DNA of 30,578 bases. Origin: CAZIVP01 sp964542915. GTDB taxonomy: Bacteria > Calditrichota > Calditrichia > Calditrichales > Calditrichaceae. Each line of letters opens with the position of its first letter. Positions within the stretch are counted from its first letter, which is position 1. The DNA lies in NCBI GenBank assembly GCA_964542915.1, contig CAZIVP010000029.1:1-30578 (forward strand), given 5' to 3'. Shown here piece by piece: positions 16,091-25,544 of this stretch. Under the pieces are notes generated by a model. The model searched no databases. It saw only the letters and a list, made by a program, of their open reading frames with translations, and had not been told where the DNA came from. A program made the position numbers and the translations under genes.

Positions 16091-17079
16091 CAATTAAACT
16101 GGTACATAAACGAAAGCCAGGGAATCGGGAAGCCGTGCTTTAAAACTTCACCGATAAGAACGACTCCCACATCACCGGACAGGTGTTCATTCATAAGACG
16201 AATGGCTAAAGCAAATGGTTGTTCGCTGAGCTTGATGTTCTCGCCACTAATAAACCAGTTTTCCGTGACCAGCGCTTTGTTGCGTGAAATTTTTATGTTG
16301 CCGCCAAGCACCAGAATGGGATGTTGAGCAAATTGAAACACACCGGTATCATCTTTTGTATAGCCCAGGCCAAAACCGATCGTAAAGCTTTTACGGGCTT
16401 CTCCGAAAGTACCGACGGTAAATGCTACACCTGCCGCATATTCCTTCGCAAATGATGTGTAGAGCAGGCCGGTCGCGAATGCGACGTTTTTACTATTGTA
16501 AAAGTTAATGCGCGGTGCAATATATTTTAGTTGCGATCCGAACGGAATGCCGGGTAAAATAGAGAAACCAGCCATCAGACTGAAATATTGATTGAATCCA
16601 TAAGCAACACCAGGGAAAAAAACGTAGTAATTGGAAAAATAGCCTGAGCCTTTTAATAAAGGTCTACCTGTCGGTGCAAACATCAATCGCGTATAATTGG
16701 GATCGGTTGTTCGCCACGAATCCCTGCGTTCCGTTAAACGATATTGTTCCAGTGCGATAATTTTATCGTATGGGATATCGATTTCTATCCCGACATTCAT
16801 CCAAAAAGTGATGGATGAATCGTTTTTGCTTAAAACACGTCCGAACAGGCGACTCCCACCGCTTAAATGAAGTGTAACCAAAGAATCTCCCGCTAATTTC
16901 TGATCAATTGTGCCCTTTGATAGGGGAATATCTTGACGGGATTGATGAACGAAAGGATTGATATCCAGAGTAGGTAACGGTGGATTTAAATTTGTCGGCT
17001 CATTAGAAAAAAGGATAGAGTGAAAAAGAAAGATCAAGAGCAGAAAGGGCTCTGTTGGTAGCCGCTTAATTCGTTTCAT
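16090..17079 (-). CDS. Exported protein, predicted outer-membrane beta-barrel, unknown function
   Basis: The 329-residue protein begins with a signal peptide (basic KRIKR, then PFLLLIFLFHSILFS, cleavage near residue 25). A short domain follows (about 60-115) containing VTLHLSGGSRLFGRVLSKND and ITFWMNVGIEIDIPYDKI, which looks like a small beta sandwich. From about residue 130 to the end there are alternating hydrophobic and aromatic strands rich in Gly and Tyr (GYFSNYYVFFPGVAYGFNQYF, split by short turns), ending in SFMYQFN. This suggests an eight- to ten-stranded barrel, but the terminal residue is Asn, not the usual Phe. I do not recognise the family. It is followed upstream on the same strand by a lipoprotein gene, separated by hairpins, so they are probably separate transcripts. 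Confidence 0.75.
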   Translation of the reverse strand: MKRIKRLPTEPFLLLIFLFHSILFSNEPTNLNPPLPTLDINPFVHQSRQDIPLSKGTIDQKLAGDSLVTLHLSGGSRLFGRVLSKNDSSITFWMNVGIEIDIPYDKIIALEQYRLTERRDSWRTTDPNYTRLMFAPTGRPLLKGSGYFSNYYVFFPGVAYGFNQYFSLMAGFSILPGIPFGSQLKYIAPRINFYNSKNVAFATGLLYTSFAKEYAAGVAFTVGTFGEARKSFTIGFGLGYTKDDTGVFQFAQHPILVLGGNIKISRNKALVTENWFISGENIKLSEQPFALAIRLMNEHLSGDVGVVLIGEVLKHGFPIPWLSFMYQFN

Positions 17080-17226
17080 TTATTTGTGCTTCTTTTCAAA
17101 GGTGGAATACAATGTGTTTAACGGGTTGTCAGTGATTGATATTACTGACAATTGTGCGGAGAGACAAATGTTTTTTGAAAAAGGTCTGTCGCGACAATAT
17201 ACACAAACCGTTTCGGTAAATAAAAA

Positions 17227-17261
17227 AGCCACACCATCTTTTTCAGAAGAGTAGTGTGGCT
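17227..17261 (-). terminator. Intrinsic terminator downstream of the lipoprotein gene
   Basis: The 8-bp arms AGCCACAC (17227-17234) and GTGTGGCT (17254-17261) enclose a loop that itself can pair TCTT with AAGA. Read on the minus strand the stem is followed by a run of T's (the A's at 17222-17226). It lies about 40 bases past the lipoprotein stop codon. Confidence 0.75.
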
Positions 17262-17273
17262 AAAAAATTTTCG

Positions 17274-17291
17274 CTCGCTATTTATAGCGAG
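17274..17291. repeat. Perfect 7-bp hairpin directly after the lipoprotein stop
   Basis: CTCGCTA and TAGCGAG flank TTTA. It lies 11 bases after the minus-strand lipoprotein stop and just ahead of the larger terminator, so the two hairpins probably form a tandem 3' end. Confidence 0.6.
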
Positions 17292-17302
17292 GGGTTATCT
17301 GA

Positions 17303-18121
17303 TTAGAAATTTGAATTTACATTCTGAAGAAGGGTTCTCAGGTCAACTTCGTAAGAATTCACTACGACGCCATTTTTCATAATGGTAACCATTGCAGTTT
17401 GACCGCCGTCGCTTTCAACGGTTGCTGTCCAGGGCGCCATTTCGAGTACGATTTCACCGCTCACAGATAACGTATTGGGTTGCGCCCGATTCATAGTTAA
17501 TTCATCAATCATTACATCGACATTTATTTCCAGAACCGCATCTTCCCCATTATAAACCAGGTAGTTTGTTTTGTTGTAGTTGCCTTCCGCCGTGATCACA
17601 TACTCCATGGTCTTAAAGCCTTCCCATTCGCCTTCAAATTCATGGCTGAATTCTACGCCGTAGTCGGGATCATCTTCTGTAAAACCATAGGTTCCTTCTG
17701 CCGAAGAATAAGCATACATGTACTCGGCAGCTCCGGCTTTTTTTACGACCTCACCGTCTTTGGAGGTTTTATACTGAATTTTACGTAAAAATTCCCCGTA
17801 AAAATCGCCCTGATCGACGGTGTTTTCCCAAATATGGTATTCGCCGTCCCACGAATAAGACCAAACGGTAGGCTTAGCCATAGATGTGTTGCTTTCCACT
17901 GTAAGACGTTCTTCGTTCTTATCCATCGTCTGAGATGTCGTATTAAGGGTATAACCGATTACGCTTTCGGCTTCTTTGCTAACCTCTTCCACATCCATGG
18001 TAGAGAGGTCAACCGTTTGCCGGTTGCTGTCCTCAGGCGCCAGCGGACTGGTTTGCTTTTCGCAGGCGACAAACGCCAAAAATGAGACCAACAAACCGGT
18101 TAATAAAATTCTCTGTATCAT
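17303..18121 (-). CDS. Lipoprotein of unknown function
   Basis: The 272-residue protein has a lipoprotein signal peptide: MIQRILLTGLLVSFLAFVAC with the lipidated Cys20 followed by EKQ. The mature part starts with a low-complexity stretch (TSPLAPEDSNRQT) acting as a tether and then a soluble domain rich in charged residues and beta strands, with several Trp and Tyr (SYSWDGEYHIWENTVDQGDF, AAEYMYAYSSAEGTYGF). I do not recognise a family. In didermal bacteria it would be anchored to a membrane facing the periplasm or the surface. It has one of the strongest ribosome binding sites in the window (AAGGAGG at ideal spacing) and a two-hairpin 3' end, which suggest a well-expressed single-gene transcript. 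A palindrome and CRP-like site lie 87 to 108 bases upstream. Confidence 0.85.
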   Translation of the reverse strand: MIQRILLTGLLVSFLAFVACEKQTSPLAPEDSNRQTVDLSTMDVEEVSKEAESVIGYTLNTTSQTMDKNEERLTVESNTSMAKPTVWSYSWDGEYHIWENTVDQGDFYGEFLRKIQYKTSKDGEVVKKAGAAEYMYAYSSAEGTYGFTEDDPDYGVEFSHEFEGEWEGFKTMEYVITAEGNYNKTNYLVYNGEDAVLEINVDVMIDELTMNRAQPNTLSVSGEIVLEMAPWTATVESDGGQTAMVTIMKNGVVVNSYEVDLRTLLQNVNSNF

Positions 18122-18207
18122 AATATATCCTCCTTGTAAAATGATGATTTTAAATCTTTATTTGCTATCATTTCTATTGTAATTAGTACACAAAACCAGT
18201 TTACTAT

Positions 18208-18229
18208 TGTGATAAAGTGCACACGTGTG
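18208..18229. promoter_or_regulatory. CRP/FNR-like site overlapping a 10-bp palindrome upstream of the lipoprotein gene
   Basis: TGTGA-N6-GCACA (18208-18223) matches the CRP-type consensus TGTGA-N6-TCACA in nine of ten fixed positions. It overlaps the perfect palindrome CACACGTGTG (18220-18229). It lies in the 285-base gap after lpdA, about 90 to 110 bases upstream of the lipoprotein start. No regulator gene is visible in the window. Confidence 0.35.
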
Positions 18230-18406
18230 AATTATTTTATATAGTTTTTCTTAACTAATGTTAAAGATGGATATGATTATGTTTTTTACGACTCTTTTGT
18301 AAAGACAAGTTTTTTGAAATTCTTGTCTGGCAAGAGTGATGGCGGTCACAAATGGATCACATAAAAAATTGTCATTATAAATGTACAATTAACGATATCC
18401 GGAAAA

Positions 18407-19831
18407 CTATTTCCGTTTTGGGCGATAAACATGTGTAGCCTGACCGAACAACATTTCAGCACTTTCCATAACTGTTTCCGACAGAGTAGGATGCGGATGA
18501 ATGGAAAGTTTAACATCTGTGGCATTGGCCGCCATTTCTATGGCCAGCACCCCTTCTGCAATCAGCTCTCCGGCGCCGCTACCGACAACGCCCATTCCCA
18601 ATATACGTTCGCTTTCGGGGTCGATGATTAGTTTTGTTACTCCATCGGTTCGATCCATTGATATCGCTCTTCCGGATGCTGCCCATGGAAAACGCATAAT
18701 TTCGACCTTCTGTTTTTGTTCTTTCGCCTGGGTTTCCGTTAAACCCGCCCAGGCCACTTCGGGGTCGGTAAAAACAACGGCGGGAACTGCATGAGGACCA
18801 TAGACCGTTTTATGACCTGCTATGACCTCGGCTGCGACGCGTCCCTCATGTGAAGCTTTATGTGCCAGCATCGGTTCGCCGGCAAGATCGCCAATGGCAA
18901 AAATGCTGTTATCGGATGTACGTCGTTGTTCATCGATTTTGATAAAGCCTTTTTCATCCACTTCCACTTTGGTATTCTCCAGCCCCAAACCATCGGAATT
19001 AGGCCTTCGGCCAATTGAGACGAGTACCTTGTCGAATTTCTGAGTCTCCTTATCGACATTTTCACCCTCAAAGCGAACCCGCACGCCGTCCTGGACGGCC
19101 TTCATATCAGACACTTTAGTCTCGAGTAAAATTTGTTCAAATCGTTTTTCCAGGCTTTTGTGGAGGATCTTAACCAGATCCCGATCGGCCCCCGGCAATA
19201 ATCCGGGCAACATTTCCACAACGGAAACCTTGCTGCCGAGCGCTGCATAGACGCTTCCCATCTCCAAACCGATATATCCTCCGCCAATGACTAACAGGTT
19301 TTTGGGTACGTCTTCCAGTTCAAGTGCGGAGGTGGAGTTTAATACACGCGGACTATCAATGGTTAATCCGGGAATTTCAGCAGGTCGGGAGCCCGTGGCT
19401 AAAATAGCGTAATCGTATTGGAGCGTTTTTTTCCCTTCTTTTACAACGGTAATCTCGATAGTGTTGGAATCAACAAAATAGGCCCGACCCTGTATGTGAT
19501 TGATTTTGCGCTGCTTCAGTAACTGTCCTGTGCCGTTCGTCAACCGGGAGACGACGTTGTTTTTCCATTCTCTCAATTTTTCGATATTAATGTTCGGTTC
19601 CTGAAAGGTGATGCCCCAGTTTTCGGCTTCACGCGTTTCACTGATCAGCTTGGCCACATGAAGGAGCGCCTTGGAAGGAATACATCCGCGGTATAGACAG
19701 ACGCCGCCCGGGTTGACTTCGGGATCGATAACCGTAACTTCCAGTCCCAGATCGGCCGCTAAAAAAGCGGCTGCATAACCGCCGGGACCGGCTCCGATAA
19801 CAACGAGATGCGTTTTCAGTTGTTCACTCAT
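18407..19831 (-). CDS. lpdA: Dihydrolipoyl dehydrogenase (E3 of pyruvate dehydrogenase complex)
   Basis: I start at the ATG at 19831, which has GGAGAAAGG before it; the open frame reaches 19945, but those 38 extra residues overlap the end of aceF and are unlike the family. The 474-residue protein has the FAD motif VVIGAGPGGYAAA (10-22), the redox disulfide Cys45-x4-Cys50 in GGVCLYRGCIPSKALL, the NAD-binding GGGYIGLEMGSVYAALG, the second FAD segment IFAIGDLAGEPMLAHKASHEG, and the C-terminal catalytic His-Glu in HPHPTLSETV. It reoxidises dihydrolipoamide on E2 and passes electrons to NAD+. It is the last gene of the aceE-aceF-lpdA operon, 31 bases after aceF. The stop codon sits in a small hairpin (CGGAAA/TTTCCG, 18400-18415), which lacks a U-tract. 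Confidence 0.96.
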   Translation of the reverse strand: MSEQLKTHLVVIGAGPGGYAAAFLAADLGLEVTVIDPEVNPGGVCLYRGCIPSKALLHVAKLISETREAENWGITFQEPNINIEKLREWKNNVVSRLTNGTGQLLKQRKINHIQGRAYFVDSNTIEITVVKEGKKTLQYDYAILATGSRPAEIPGLTIDSPRVLNSTSALELEDVPKNLLVIGGGYIGLEMGSVYAALGSKVSVVEMLPGLLPGADRDLVKILHKSLEKRFEQILLETKVSDMKAVQDGVRVRFEGENVDKETQKFDKVLVSIGRRPNSDGLGLENTKVEVDEKGFIKIDEQRRTSDNSIFAIGDLAGEPMLAHKASHEGRVAAEVIAGHKTVYGPHAVPAVVFTDPEVAWAGLTETQAKEQKQKVEIMRFPWAASGRAISMDRTDGVTKLIIDPESERILGMGVVGSGAGELIAEGVLAIEMAANATDVKLSIHPHPTLSETVMESAEMLFGQATHVYRPKRK

Positions 19832-19862
19832 ACCTTTCTCCAAATTCCTTCGATCATTTGTG

Positions 19863-21548
19863 TTATCCCTGTAATGAGAGTAAAAACGGTTGTTCCAACG
19901 CCTGACATACCCAACGCAGAAAACGTGCGGCGTCTGCCCCGTCAATCAGTCGGTGGTCGTATGAGAGCGCAAGCGGTAGTATTAAACGCGGTTCAAATTC
20001 TTTGCCGTTATAAACCGGCTCCGTCGATGCGCGTGATACGCCGAGTATCGCGACTTCCGGCGAATTCACGACGGGCGCAAATCCTGTACCGCCAATGCCT
20101 CCCAAATTGGAAATGCTAAAATTGCCGCCCTGCATGTCCTCCAACGAGAGTTTTCGGTCGCGCGCCTTTTTTGACATATCGGTTAGTTCCACAGATAACT
20201 GAGTAATGTTTTTCTGATCCACATTTTTGAGCACGGGGACCAATAGACCCCGGTCCGTATCAACCGCAATGCCCACATTGTAATATTTCTTATAGATAAT
20301 CTCTCGTTTAACCATGTCCACACTGGCATTAAACTGTGGATATTTTTTTAGGGCGCCCTCAATAATTTTTATCAGAATGGCGGTAACCGTTAATTTCCCG
20401 CCCGCTTTTTCAACTTCCGGACCATATTGTTTACGCAGCTGTTCCAATGCGGTGATATCAGCTTTGTCGAATTGGGTAACGTGCGGGATGGTAGCCCAGG
20501 CATAGCTCAGATGCCGCGCTGTTGTTTCCCGTACTTTGTTCATGGATTGCGGGTCAACTTCGCCCCATTTGCTAAAATCGGGAAGCGGTTCGGATTCCAC
20601 GCCTTTGAAGAGCGTTTGTCCGCCTGCCTGCTGGCGATTGATCATTTTGGAATAGGATTTGACATCTTCCACGGAAATACGCCCGCCGGGACCTGAGCCC
20701 GGCACCTGGGAAATATCGATGCCGATTTCCCGGGCGAAGCGTCGTACAGAAGGTGCTGCAGGTACAAGGTCGCCCGCCTCGCGTTCTTTCGGCGGCGTTT
20801 TTTTTGTTTCTTGCGTTGATGACGTTGCCGGCGGCGGTTGTTTCGATGTTTTCGGTTCGGGTTCTTTTACTTCGGGCTGCTCTGGCGTCGGGGCGGCAAC
20901 CTCTTCCTTTACCTCTTCTTCAACCGCTTTGCCCCCTTCGATGGTTATGATATGCTGGCCTACACTGACCTGATCGCCTTCTTTTATTAAAATTTCCTTG
21001 ATCGTACCGCTATGTTCTGACGGAACTTCAACAACCGCCTTATCGGTTTCCAATTCTAGTAAATTCTGATTTTCTTCTATCGTATCACCGCGGGATACAA
21101 GAATTTTGGCGACGGTGCCGGCGTCAATATTTTCGCCGAGGGCAGGAACTTTGAATTCCACTGTTTGCTTACTGCCGCTTGTTTTTTTGGTTTCCGGAGG
21201 TGTTGATGTCGTTTTTTCTTCTTCCTTGTCTTCATCTTGTTTTTCTGTAATCTTCTGCGCATCGGATTCGCTGTCGTCTTCAGTTGATGATGCTTCTGTT
21301 TTGGCTTCACCCCGGTCTTCCAGCGTTAAGACAGTCGTTCCAACCTCGACGTCGTCGCCTTCGGAGACATTTATTTTCGAAACCGTACCGCTTACATCCG
21401 AAGGGACTTCGATCACGGCCTTATCTGTTTCTAGTTCCATCAAAACCTGATCTTTGTCAATAGAGTCGCCCTCGGAAACGAGCAGCCTGGCGACTTTTCC
21501 TGAAGAGATATTTTCGCCGAGTTCCGGTAATTTGAATTCTATAGCCAT
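19863..21548 (-). CDS. aceF: Dihydrolipoyllysine-residue acetyltransferase (E2 of pyruvate dehydrogenase)
   Basis: This 561-residue core subunit has two lipoyl domains (1-80 and about 129-206), each with the lipoylation motif ETDKAV; the modified lysines are Lys43 and Lys170. They are joined by long linkers rich in Glu, Lys, Pro and Thr that act as flexible arms. The E1/E3-binding domain spans about 262-297 (PSVRRFAREIGIDISQVPGSG with the following GPGGRISVEDV). The acetyltransferase domain ends with the active-site motif DHRLIDG, with His532 and Asp536. It moves the acetyl group from E1 to CoA. Two lipoyl domains instead of the three in Escherichia coli AceF is within the range for AceE-linked E2s. 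It lies 50 bases after aceE and 31 before lpdA, so the three genes form one transcript. Confidence 0.95.
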   Translation of the reverse strand: MAIEFKLPELGENISSGKVARLLVSEGDSIDKDQVLMELETDKAVIEVPSDVSGTVSKINVSEGDDVEVGTTVLTLEDRGEAKTEASSTEDDSESDAQKITEKQDEDKEEEKTTSTPPETKKTSGSKQTVEFKVPALGENIDAGTVAKILVSRGDTIEENQNLLELETDKAVVEVPSEHSGTIKEILIKEGDQVSVGQHIITIEGGKAVEEEVKEEVAAPTPEQPEVKEPEPKTSKQPPPATSSTQETKKTPPKEREAGDLVPAAPSVRRFAREIGIDISQVPGSGPGGRISVEDVKSYSKMINRQQAGGQTLFKGVESEPLPDFSKWGEVDPQSMNKVRETTARHLSYAWATIPHVTQFDKADITALEQLRKQYGPEVEKAGGKLTVTAILIKIIEGALKKYPQFNASVDMVKREIIYKKYYNVGIAVDTDRGLLVPVLKNVDQKNITQLSVELTDMSKKARDRKLSLEDMQGGNFSISNLGGIGGTGFAPVVNSPEVAILGVSRASTEPVYNGKEFEPRLILPLALSYDHRLIDGADAARFLRWVCQALEQPFLLSLQG

Positions 21549-21598
21549 ATCATTTTCCTTTTACAGTGCTTATCAAATTTGATTCTTCAATGCCTCCG

Positions 21599-24292
21599 TT
21601 AACTGATCATGGGATTGGCCTTTCCCGTATCAATATCCAAATCTTTAATGGCCTTTTTGACAACCGTATCCTTAATTTTACCTTCGCTTTTTAACATATG
21701 CAAAGCAGCTAATACGATGTATCGTTCATCGACTTCAAAGAAGTCCCTGAGGTGCCCTCTACCGTCGCTGCGTCCGTATCCGTCTGTTCCGAGTGAAAAG
21801 AGGGGGCCGGGCAACCAGCGTGAAATGGACTCCGGCAGGGCTTTTACGTAGTCGGATGCGGCAACAAATACGCCTTTCGCATCTTTTAAGATTTGAGTGA
21901 TATAGGGTGCCTTATCTTTTTTGCCCTGATTAAACAGGTTTTCGCGTTCGACCATCAAGGCATCTTTATGCAGCTCCTTATAGCTAGTGACGCTCCAAAC
22001 CGTCGCCGCCACATCGAATTGATCTTCGAGGATTTTCTGAGCGGCGATCACTTTGTTCAAGATGGAACCGCTACCAAACAGCTGGGCATTGCGGTCGGTA
22101 TCTTTTTTGGAAGCGGCTTTTAATTTATAGATTCCCTTTATAATGCCTTCGCGCACCTGCTTCCCTTTTGGCATCGGCGGTTGCACATAATTCTCATTCA
22201 TTACGGTTAGATAGTAAAAAACGCGTTCCTGATCCACATACATTCGTTTCAAACCGTCTTCAATGATCACCGCAAGTTCATAAGCAAATGCAGGGTCGTA
22301 TGATTTTAGATTGGGGATGGGATAAGCCAGTAAATGACTATTGCCGTCCTGGTGTTGCAAACCCTCTCCGGCAAGCGTGGTTCGTCCGGACGTTCCGCCA
22401 ATCAGAAAGCCACGCGTCTGCATATCGCCGGCGGCCCAAATCAGGTCGCCGACGCGCTGCAGACCGAACATGGAGTAGTAGATGAAAAACGGAATGGCGT
22501 TGATTCCATGTAAAGAATAAGCCGTGCCGGAAGCGATAAAAGACGACATCGATCCCGCTTCGGTAATACCTTCTTCCAAAATTTGTCCGTTTTTGGCTTC
22601 TTTATAATAGAGCAGACTTTCTTTGTCGACCGGATCATACAACTGGCCCGAATGCGCATAGATACCAACCTGACGGAACAGTGCTTCCATACCGAACGTG
22701 CGGGCCTCATCAGGTACAATAGGGACAACCAGTTTACCAATTTTTTGATCGCGCATCAGTTTGGAAAGCAGGCGCACAAAAACCATGGTGGTTGACACTT
22801 CGCGATCTTCCGTTCCGGTCTCAAATTCTTTAAACAACTCAGGTTCCGGATTTTCGATTGGTTTGGATTTAATTCGTCGTGTCGGAACAAATCCTTTTAG
22901 TTGTTTCCGACGCTCCATGAGATATTGCATTTCTGGGCTATCGTCTTCGGGTTTATAAAAGGGGATCGTGTCGATATCCTCGTCGGAGATGGGTATGCCG
23001 AAACGAGAGCGAAAGTGACGCAGTTCTTTTTCATTGAGCTTTTTTTGCTGATGGGTAATATTCTTACCTTCACCGGCTTCGCCCAGGCCATAACCTTTAA
23101 CAGTGCGGGCTAAAATGACCGTAGGCGCTCCTTTATGGTTAACCGCCGCATCGTATGCGGCATAAACTTTTTCAGGATCATGTCCGCCCAACCGTAACTT
23201 GGCCAACTGTTCATCGGAAAGATGTTCCACCAGTTTCAGAAGTTGCGGATATTTGCCCCAGAAGTGCTTGCGCAGGTATCCGCCGCCTTTCACCACGTAA
23301 TTTTGATATTCGCCGTCAACAACTTCGCCCATCCGTTTAACCAGCAAACCGTCTTTATCTTGAGCCAGTATGGGATCCCAATCGCTGCCCCAAACGACTT
23401 TAATCACGTTCCAGCCTGCGCCGCGGAATACGGTTTCCAGTTCCTGAATGATTTTTCCGTTACCGCGCACGGGACCATCCAAACGCTGCAGATTACAGTT
23501 AATGACGAAAATCAGATTATCCAGTTTTTCGCGGGCGGCAAGCGATATAGCACCCAGTGCTTCGGGTTCATCGGTTTCTCCGTCACCGAGGAACGTCCAA
23601 ACTTTTTCATCGCCCGGTTTTTTCAATCCCCGATCTTCGAGATAGCGATTAAAACGCGCCTGATATATCGCCATAATGGGCCCTAATCCCATTGATACGG
23701 TGGCGAATTGCCAGAAATCCGGCTTAAGCCATGGATGCGGGTACGATGGCAATCCCTTGCCTTCTTTATGATATTCATGCCGGAAATTTTTTAACTCTTC
23801 GGTAGAGATACGGCCTTCCATAAAAGCGCGGGCGTAAATACCCGGCGAAGCGTGTCCCTGGAAATAAATTTGGTCGCCGCTGAAATCATCGCTGGCAGCG
23901 CGGAAAAAGTGATTAAATCCTACTTCGTATAGGGTTGCGGCAGAAGAGTAGGTGGATATGTGTCCTCCGATACCGCTTTCATTACGATTGGCGCGCACCA
24001 CCATCGCCATGGCGTTCCAGCGGATAATGCTTTTAATGCGTCGTTCGATTTCGCGACTGCCGGGATAGGGCGGTTGTTCTTCGACAGGAATGGAATTAAT
24101 GTAAGGCGTATTGGCGCTGAACGGTAGTTTGATGCCGGCCAAATGTACGCGATTTTGAATTTCCTTTAACAATTCGCGCACACGTTCCGGACCCTCGTGT
24201 TCGATAACATAATCGATGGAATCCAGCCATTCACGCGTCTCGATGTCTTTTAAGGATAAAGATTGATTATTATTTTGAGTTGCCGCTGCCAT
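21599..24292 (-). CDS. aceE: Pyruvate dehydrogenase E1 component, homodimeric type
   Basis: At 897 residues this matches the single-chain AceE type (Escherichia coli 887) rather than the split alpha/beta E1. The thiamine-diphosphate motif is complete: GDGETDEPEALGAIS, then NLIFVINCNLQRLDGPVRGNG split over the loop. Other AceE hallmarks are GHISTYSSAATLYEVGFNHF near the N-terminus, DEARTFGMEALFRQVGIY, GGTSGRTTLAGEGLQHQDG and LGTDGYGRSDGR near the C-terminus. It decarboxylates pyruvate and reductively acetylates the lipoyl groups of AceF, the first and committed step to acetyl-CoA in aerobic metabolism. GGAG precedes the ATG. It is the first gene of the operon, with a 469-base noncoding region upstream that should carry the promoter. 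Confidence 0.97.
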   Translation of the reverse strand: MAAATQNNNQSLSLKDIETREWLDSIDYVIEHEGPERVRELLKEIQNRVHLAGIKLPFSANTPYINSIPVEEQPPYPGSREIERRIKSIIRWNAMAMVVRANRNESGIGGHISTYSSAATLYEVGFNHFFRAASDDFSGDQIYFQGHASPGIYARAFMEGRISTEELKNFRHEYHKEGKGLPSYPHPWLKPDFWQFATVSMGLGPIMAIYQARFNRYLEDRGLKKPGDEKVWTFLGDGETDEPEALGAISLAAREKLDNLIFVINCNLQRLDGPVRGNGKIIQELETVFRGAGWNVIKVVWGSDWDPILAQDKDGLLVKRMGEVVDGEYQNYVVKGGGYLRKHFWGKYPQLLKLVEHLSDEQLAKLRLGGHDPEKVYAAYDAAVNHKGAPTVILARTVKGYGLGEAGEGKNITHQQKKLNEKELRHFRSRFGIPISDEDIDTIPFYKPEDDSPEMQYLMERRKQLKGFVPTRRIKSKPIENPEPELFKEFETGTEDREVSTTMVFVRLLSKLMRDQKIGKLVVPIVPDEARTFGMEALFRQVGIYAHSGQLYDPVDKESLLYYKEAKNGQILEEGITEAGSMSSFIASGTAYSLHGINAIPFFIYYSMFGLQRVGDLIWAAGDMQTRGFLIGGTSGRTTLAGEGLQHQDGNSHLLAYPIPNLKSYDPAFAYELAVIIEDGLKRMYVDQERVFYYLTVMNENYVQPPMPKGKQVREGIIKGIYKLKAASKKDTDRNAQLFGSGSILNKVIAAQKILEDQFDVAATVWSVTSYKELHKDALMVERENLFNQGKKDKAPYITQILKDAKGVFVAASDYVKALPESISRWLPGPLFSLGTDGYGRSDGRGHLRDFFEVDERYIVLAALHMLKSEGKIKDTVVKKAIKDLDIDTGKANPMIS

Positions 24293-24761
24293 TATTCATC
24301 TCCACTTAAATTTATCATTATTTATACATTTTTGTTATTGATTCAAACCTATACGGATCCATTTGTAAATATAGTGAATCCGATAAAAGAATTTTACATC
24401 CTTAAACGGATTTTTAATGATGCACGTTTTTTATATACAATTAAATTCAATAACCGGATAAAGGTTACAACTACAGAATAACCATAACCCTGTTTCCCAA
24501 CGTGAACAAACGGTTTAAGGATTTTGCCCCTCTTCTTGTGGTAGTTTAAGAAAGGAATGTCGGGCAAACAAGACTCAAAAAATTAAGACGCCGAACAAGA
24601 TATCCGGATACGAATTTCCTTTTCGATTGTAAACTCATTTGTTGAAGAACATGTGAACCTGAACCACCAACACAAGATCCGCCGTTTGCCCGGTCTTAAA
24701 CAATAAAACGCACAATTTTATTTCGAATATGCGTTAACGTTAGAATTGCGAAATTAGCTGT
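24293..24761. other. Intergenic region upstream of the PDH operon
   Basis: This 469-base region is A/T-rich near aceE and must contain the operon promoter and the 3' end of the SDR transcript. I see no convincing -35/-10 pair at standard spacing, no operator of a known PDH regulator, no RNA gene and no real ORF. Confidence 0.5.
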
Positions 24762-25466
24762 TTACCAGGGATTGGTCGCCCACACGGAGAGTTCGGGTAT
24801 GAAGCCGCGGTCATCCATTTCCAGAACGGATTTGATGGCATGCGCGATTTCCTGAGGTCGTAACTTGTTGTAAGGCGCTTCGCGCTCAATGCGTTCCTCG
24901 TTTGCAAAGGCCGTCGCAACTTCGCTTGGATTGATCAAAATTACCCGTACATTGTAGGGCCTCAATTCGGCCTGCCAGGACTGGGTCATAGAACGTAGGG
25001 CAAATTTGGTTGCGGAATAAACACCGGCGCGGCTGCCGCCTTTTAATCCCGACGTCGATCCGACATTGATAATATTTCCGTAATTCTGATCGCGAAACAG
25101 TTGAGCGGCGCGGGACGCCATTAATGCAGAGCCGTAAACATTCACGCTAAAGACGTGTTGCAGGTCCTTGTACGTTAATTCGTGTAAGTAAGGAAAACGA
25201 CCGCCGATACCGGCGTTGTTGATCAATACATCCAGTCTTTGGAATCGTTCCAAAAACAACTCGAAGGTACGGTCGATATCTTCAGGCTTCGACACATCGG
25301 CTTTAATCGGAAACGCGCCTGTTTCGGCTGCGGCTTTCGTGAGTCGTTTTTTATCACGCCCGGTAATGGCAACCTGGGCGCCGTTCTCAACCAGTAAAGA
25401 GGCAGTTGCTTTCCCGATGCCTAAACTGCCGCCGGTTAACAGGATACGCGCACCTTTAAGATTCAT
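24762..25466 (-). CDS. Short-chain dehydrogenase/reductase (SDR)
   Basis: The 234-residue protein is a classical SDR: cofactor motif TGGSLGIG (11-18), NNAG (83-86), catalytic Ser137 in NVGSTSG, and Tyr150-x3-Lys154 in YSATK. Arg37 in TGRDKKR, just after the second beta strand, favours NADP(H). Length fits the family. SDR substrates range from acyl carriers and sugars to quinones and cannot be read from the motifs; the C-terminal PSEVATAFANE is like FabG or sepiapterin-reductase relatives. No signal peptide is seen. It is a single gene, 78 bases from the upstream PP2C gene and separated from the PDH operon by a long gap, so a role with PDH is not implied. Confidence 0.93.
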   Translation of the reverse strand: MNLKGARILLTGGSLGIGKATASLLVENGAQVAITGRDKKRLTKAAAETGAFPIKADVSKPEDIDRTFELFLERFQRLDVLINNAGIGGRFPYLHELTYKDLQHVFSVNVYGSALMASRAAQLFRDQNYGNIINVGSTSGLKGGSRAGVYSATKFALRSMTQSWQAELRPYNVRVILINPSEVATAFANEERIEREAPYNKLRPQEIAHAIKSVLEMDDRGFIPELSVWATNPW

Positions 25467-25544
25467 AAAAAGTCCTTTCTGCTAAGTATGACAGATCTAA
25501 ATTTGGAGATGTTACGCAACAGGGAAGGAAAATTCAAATAGATA

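Noticed and set aside
19832..19945. 38-residue N-terminal extension of dihydrolipoyl dehydrogenase
   Set aside because: It overlaps the aceF 3' end, is unlike the family, and a good Shine-Dalgarno sits before the ATG at 19831.
24263..24481. Plus-strand frame of 72 codons upstream of aceE
   Set aside because: It begins inside aceE antisense, is A/T-driven low-complexity hydrophobic sequence, and has no recognisable product or ribosome binding site.
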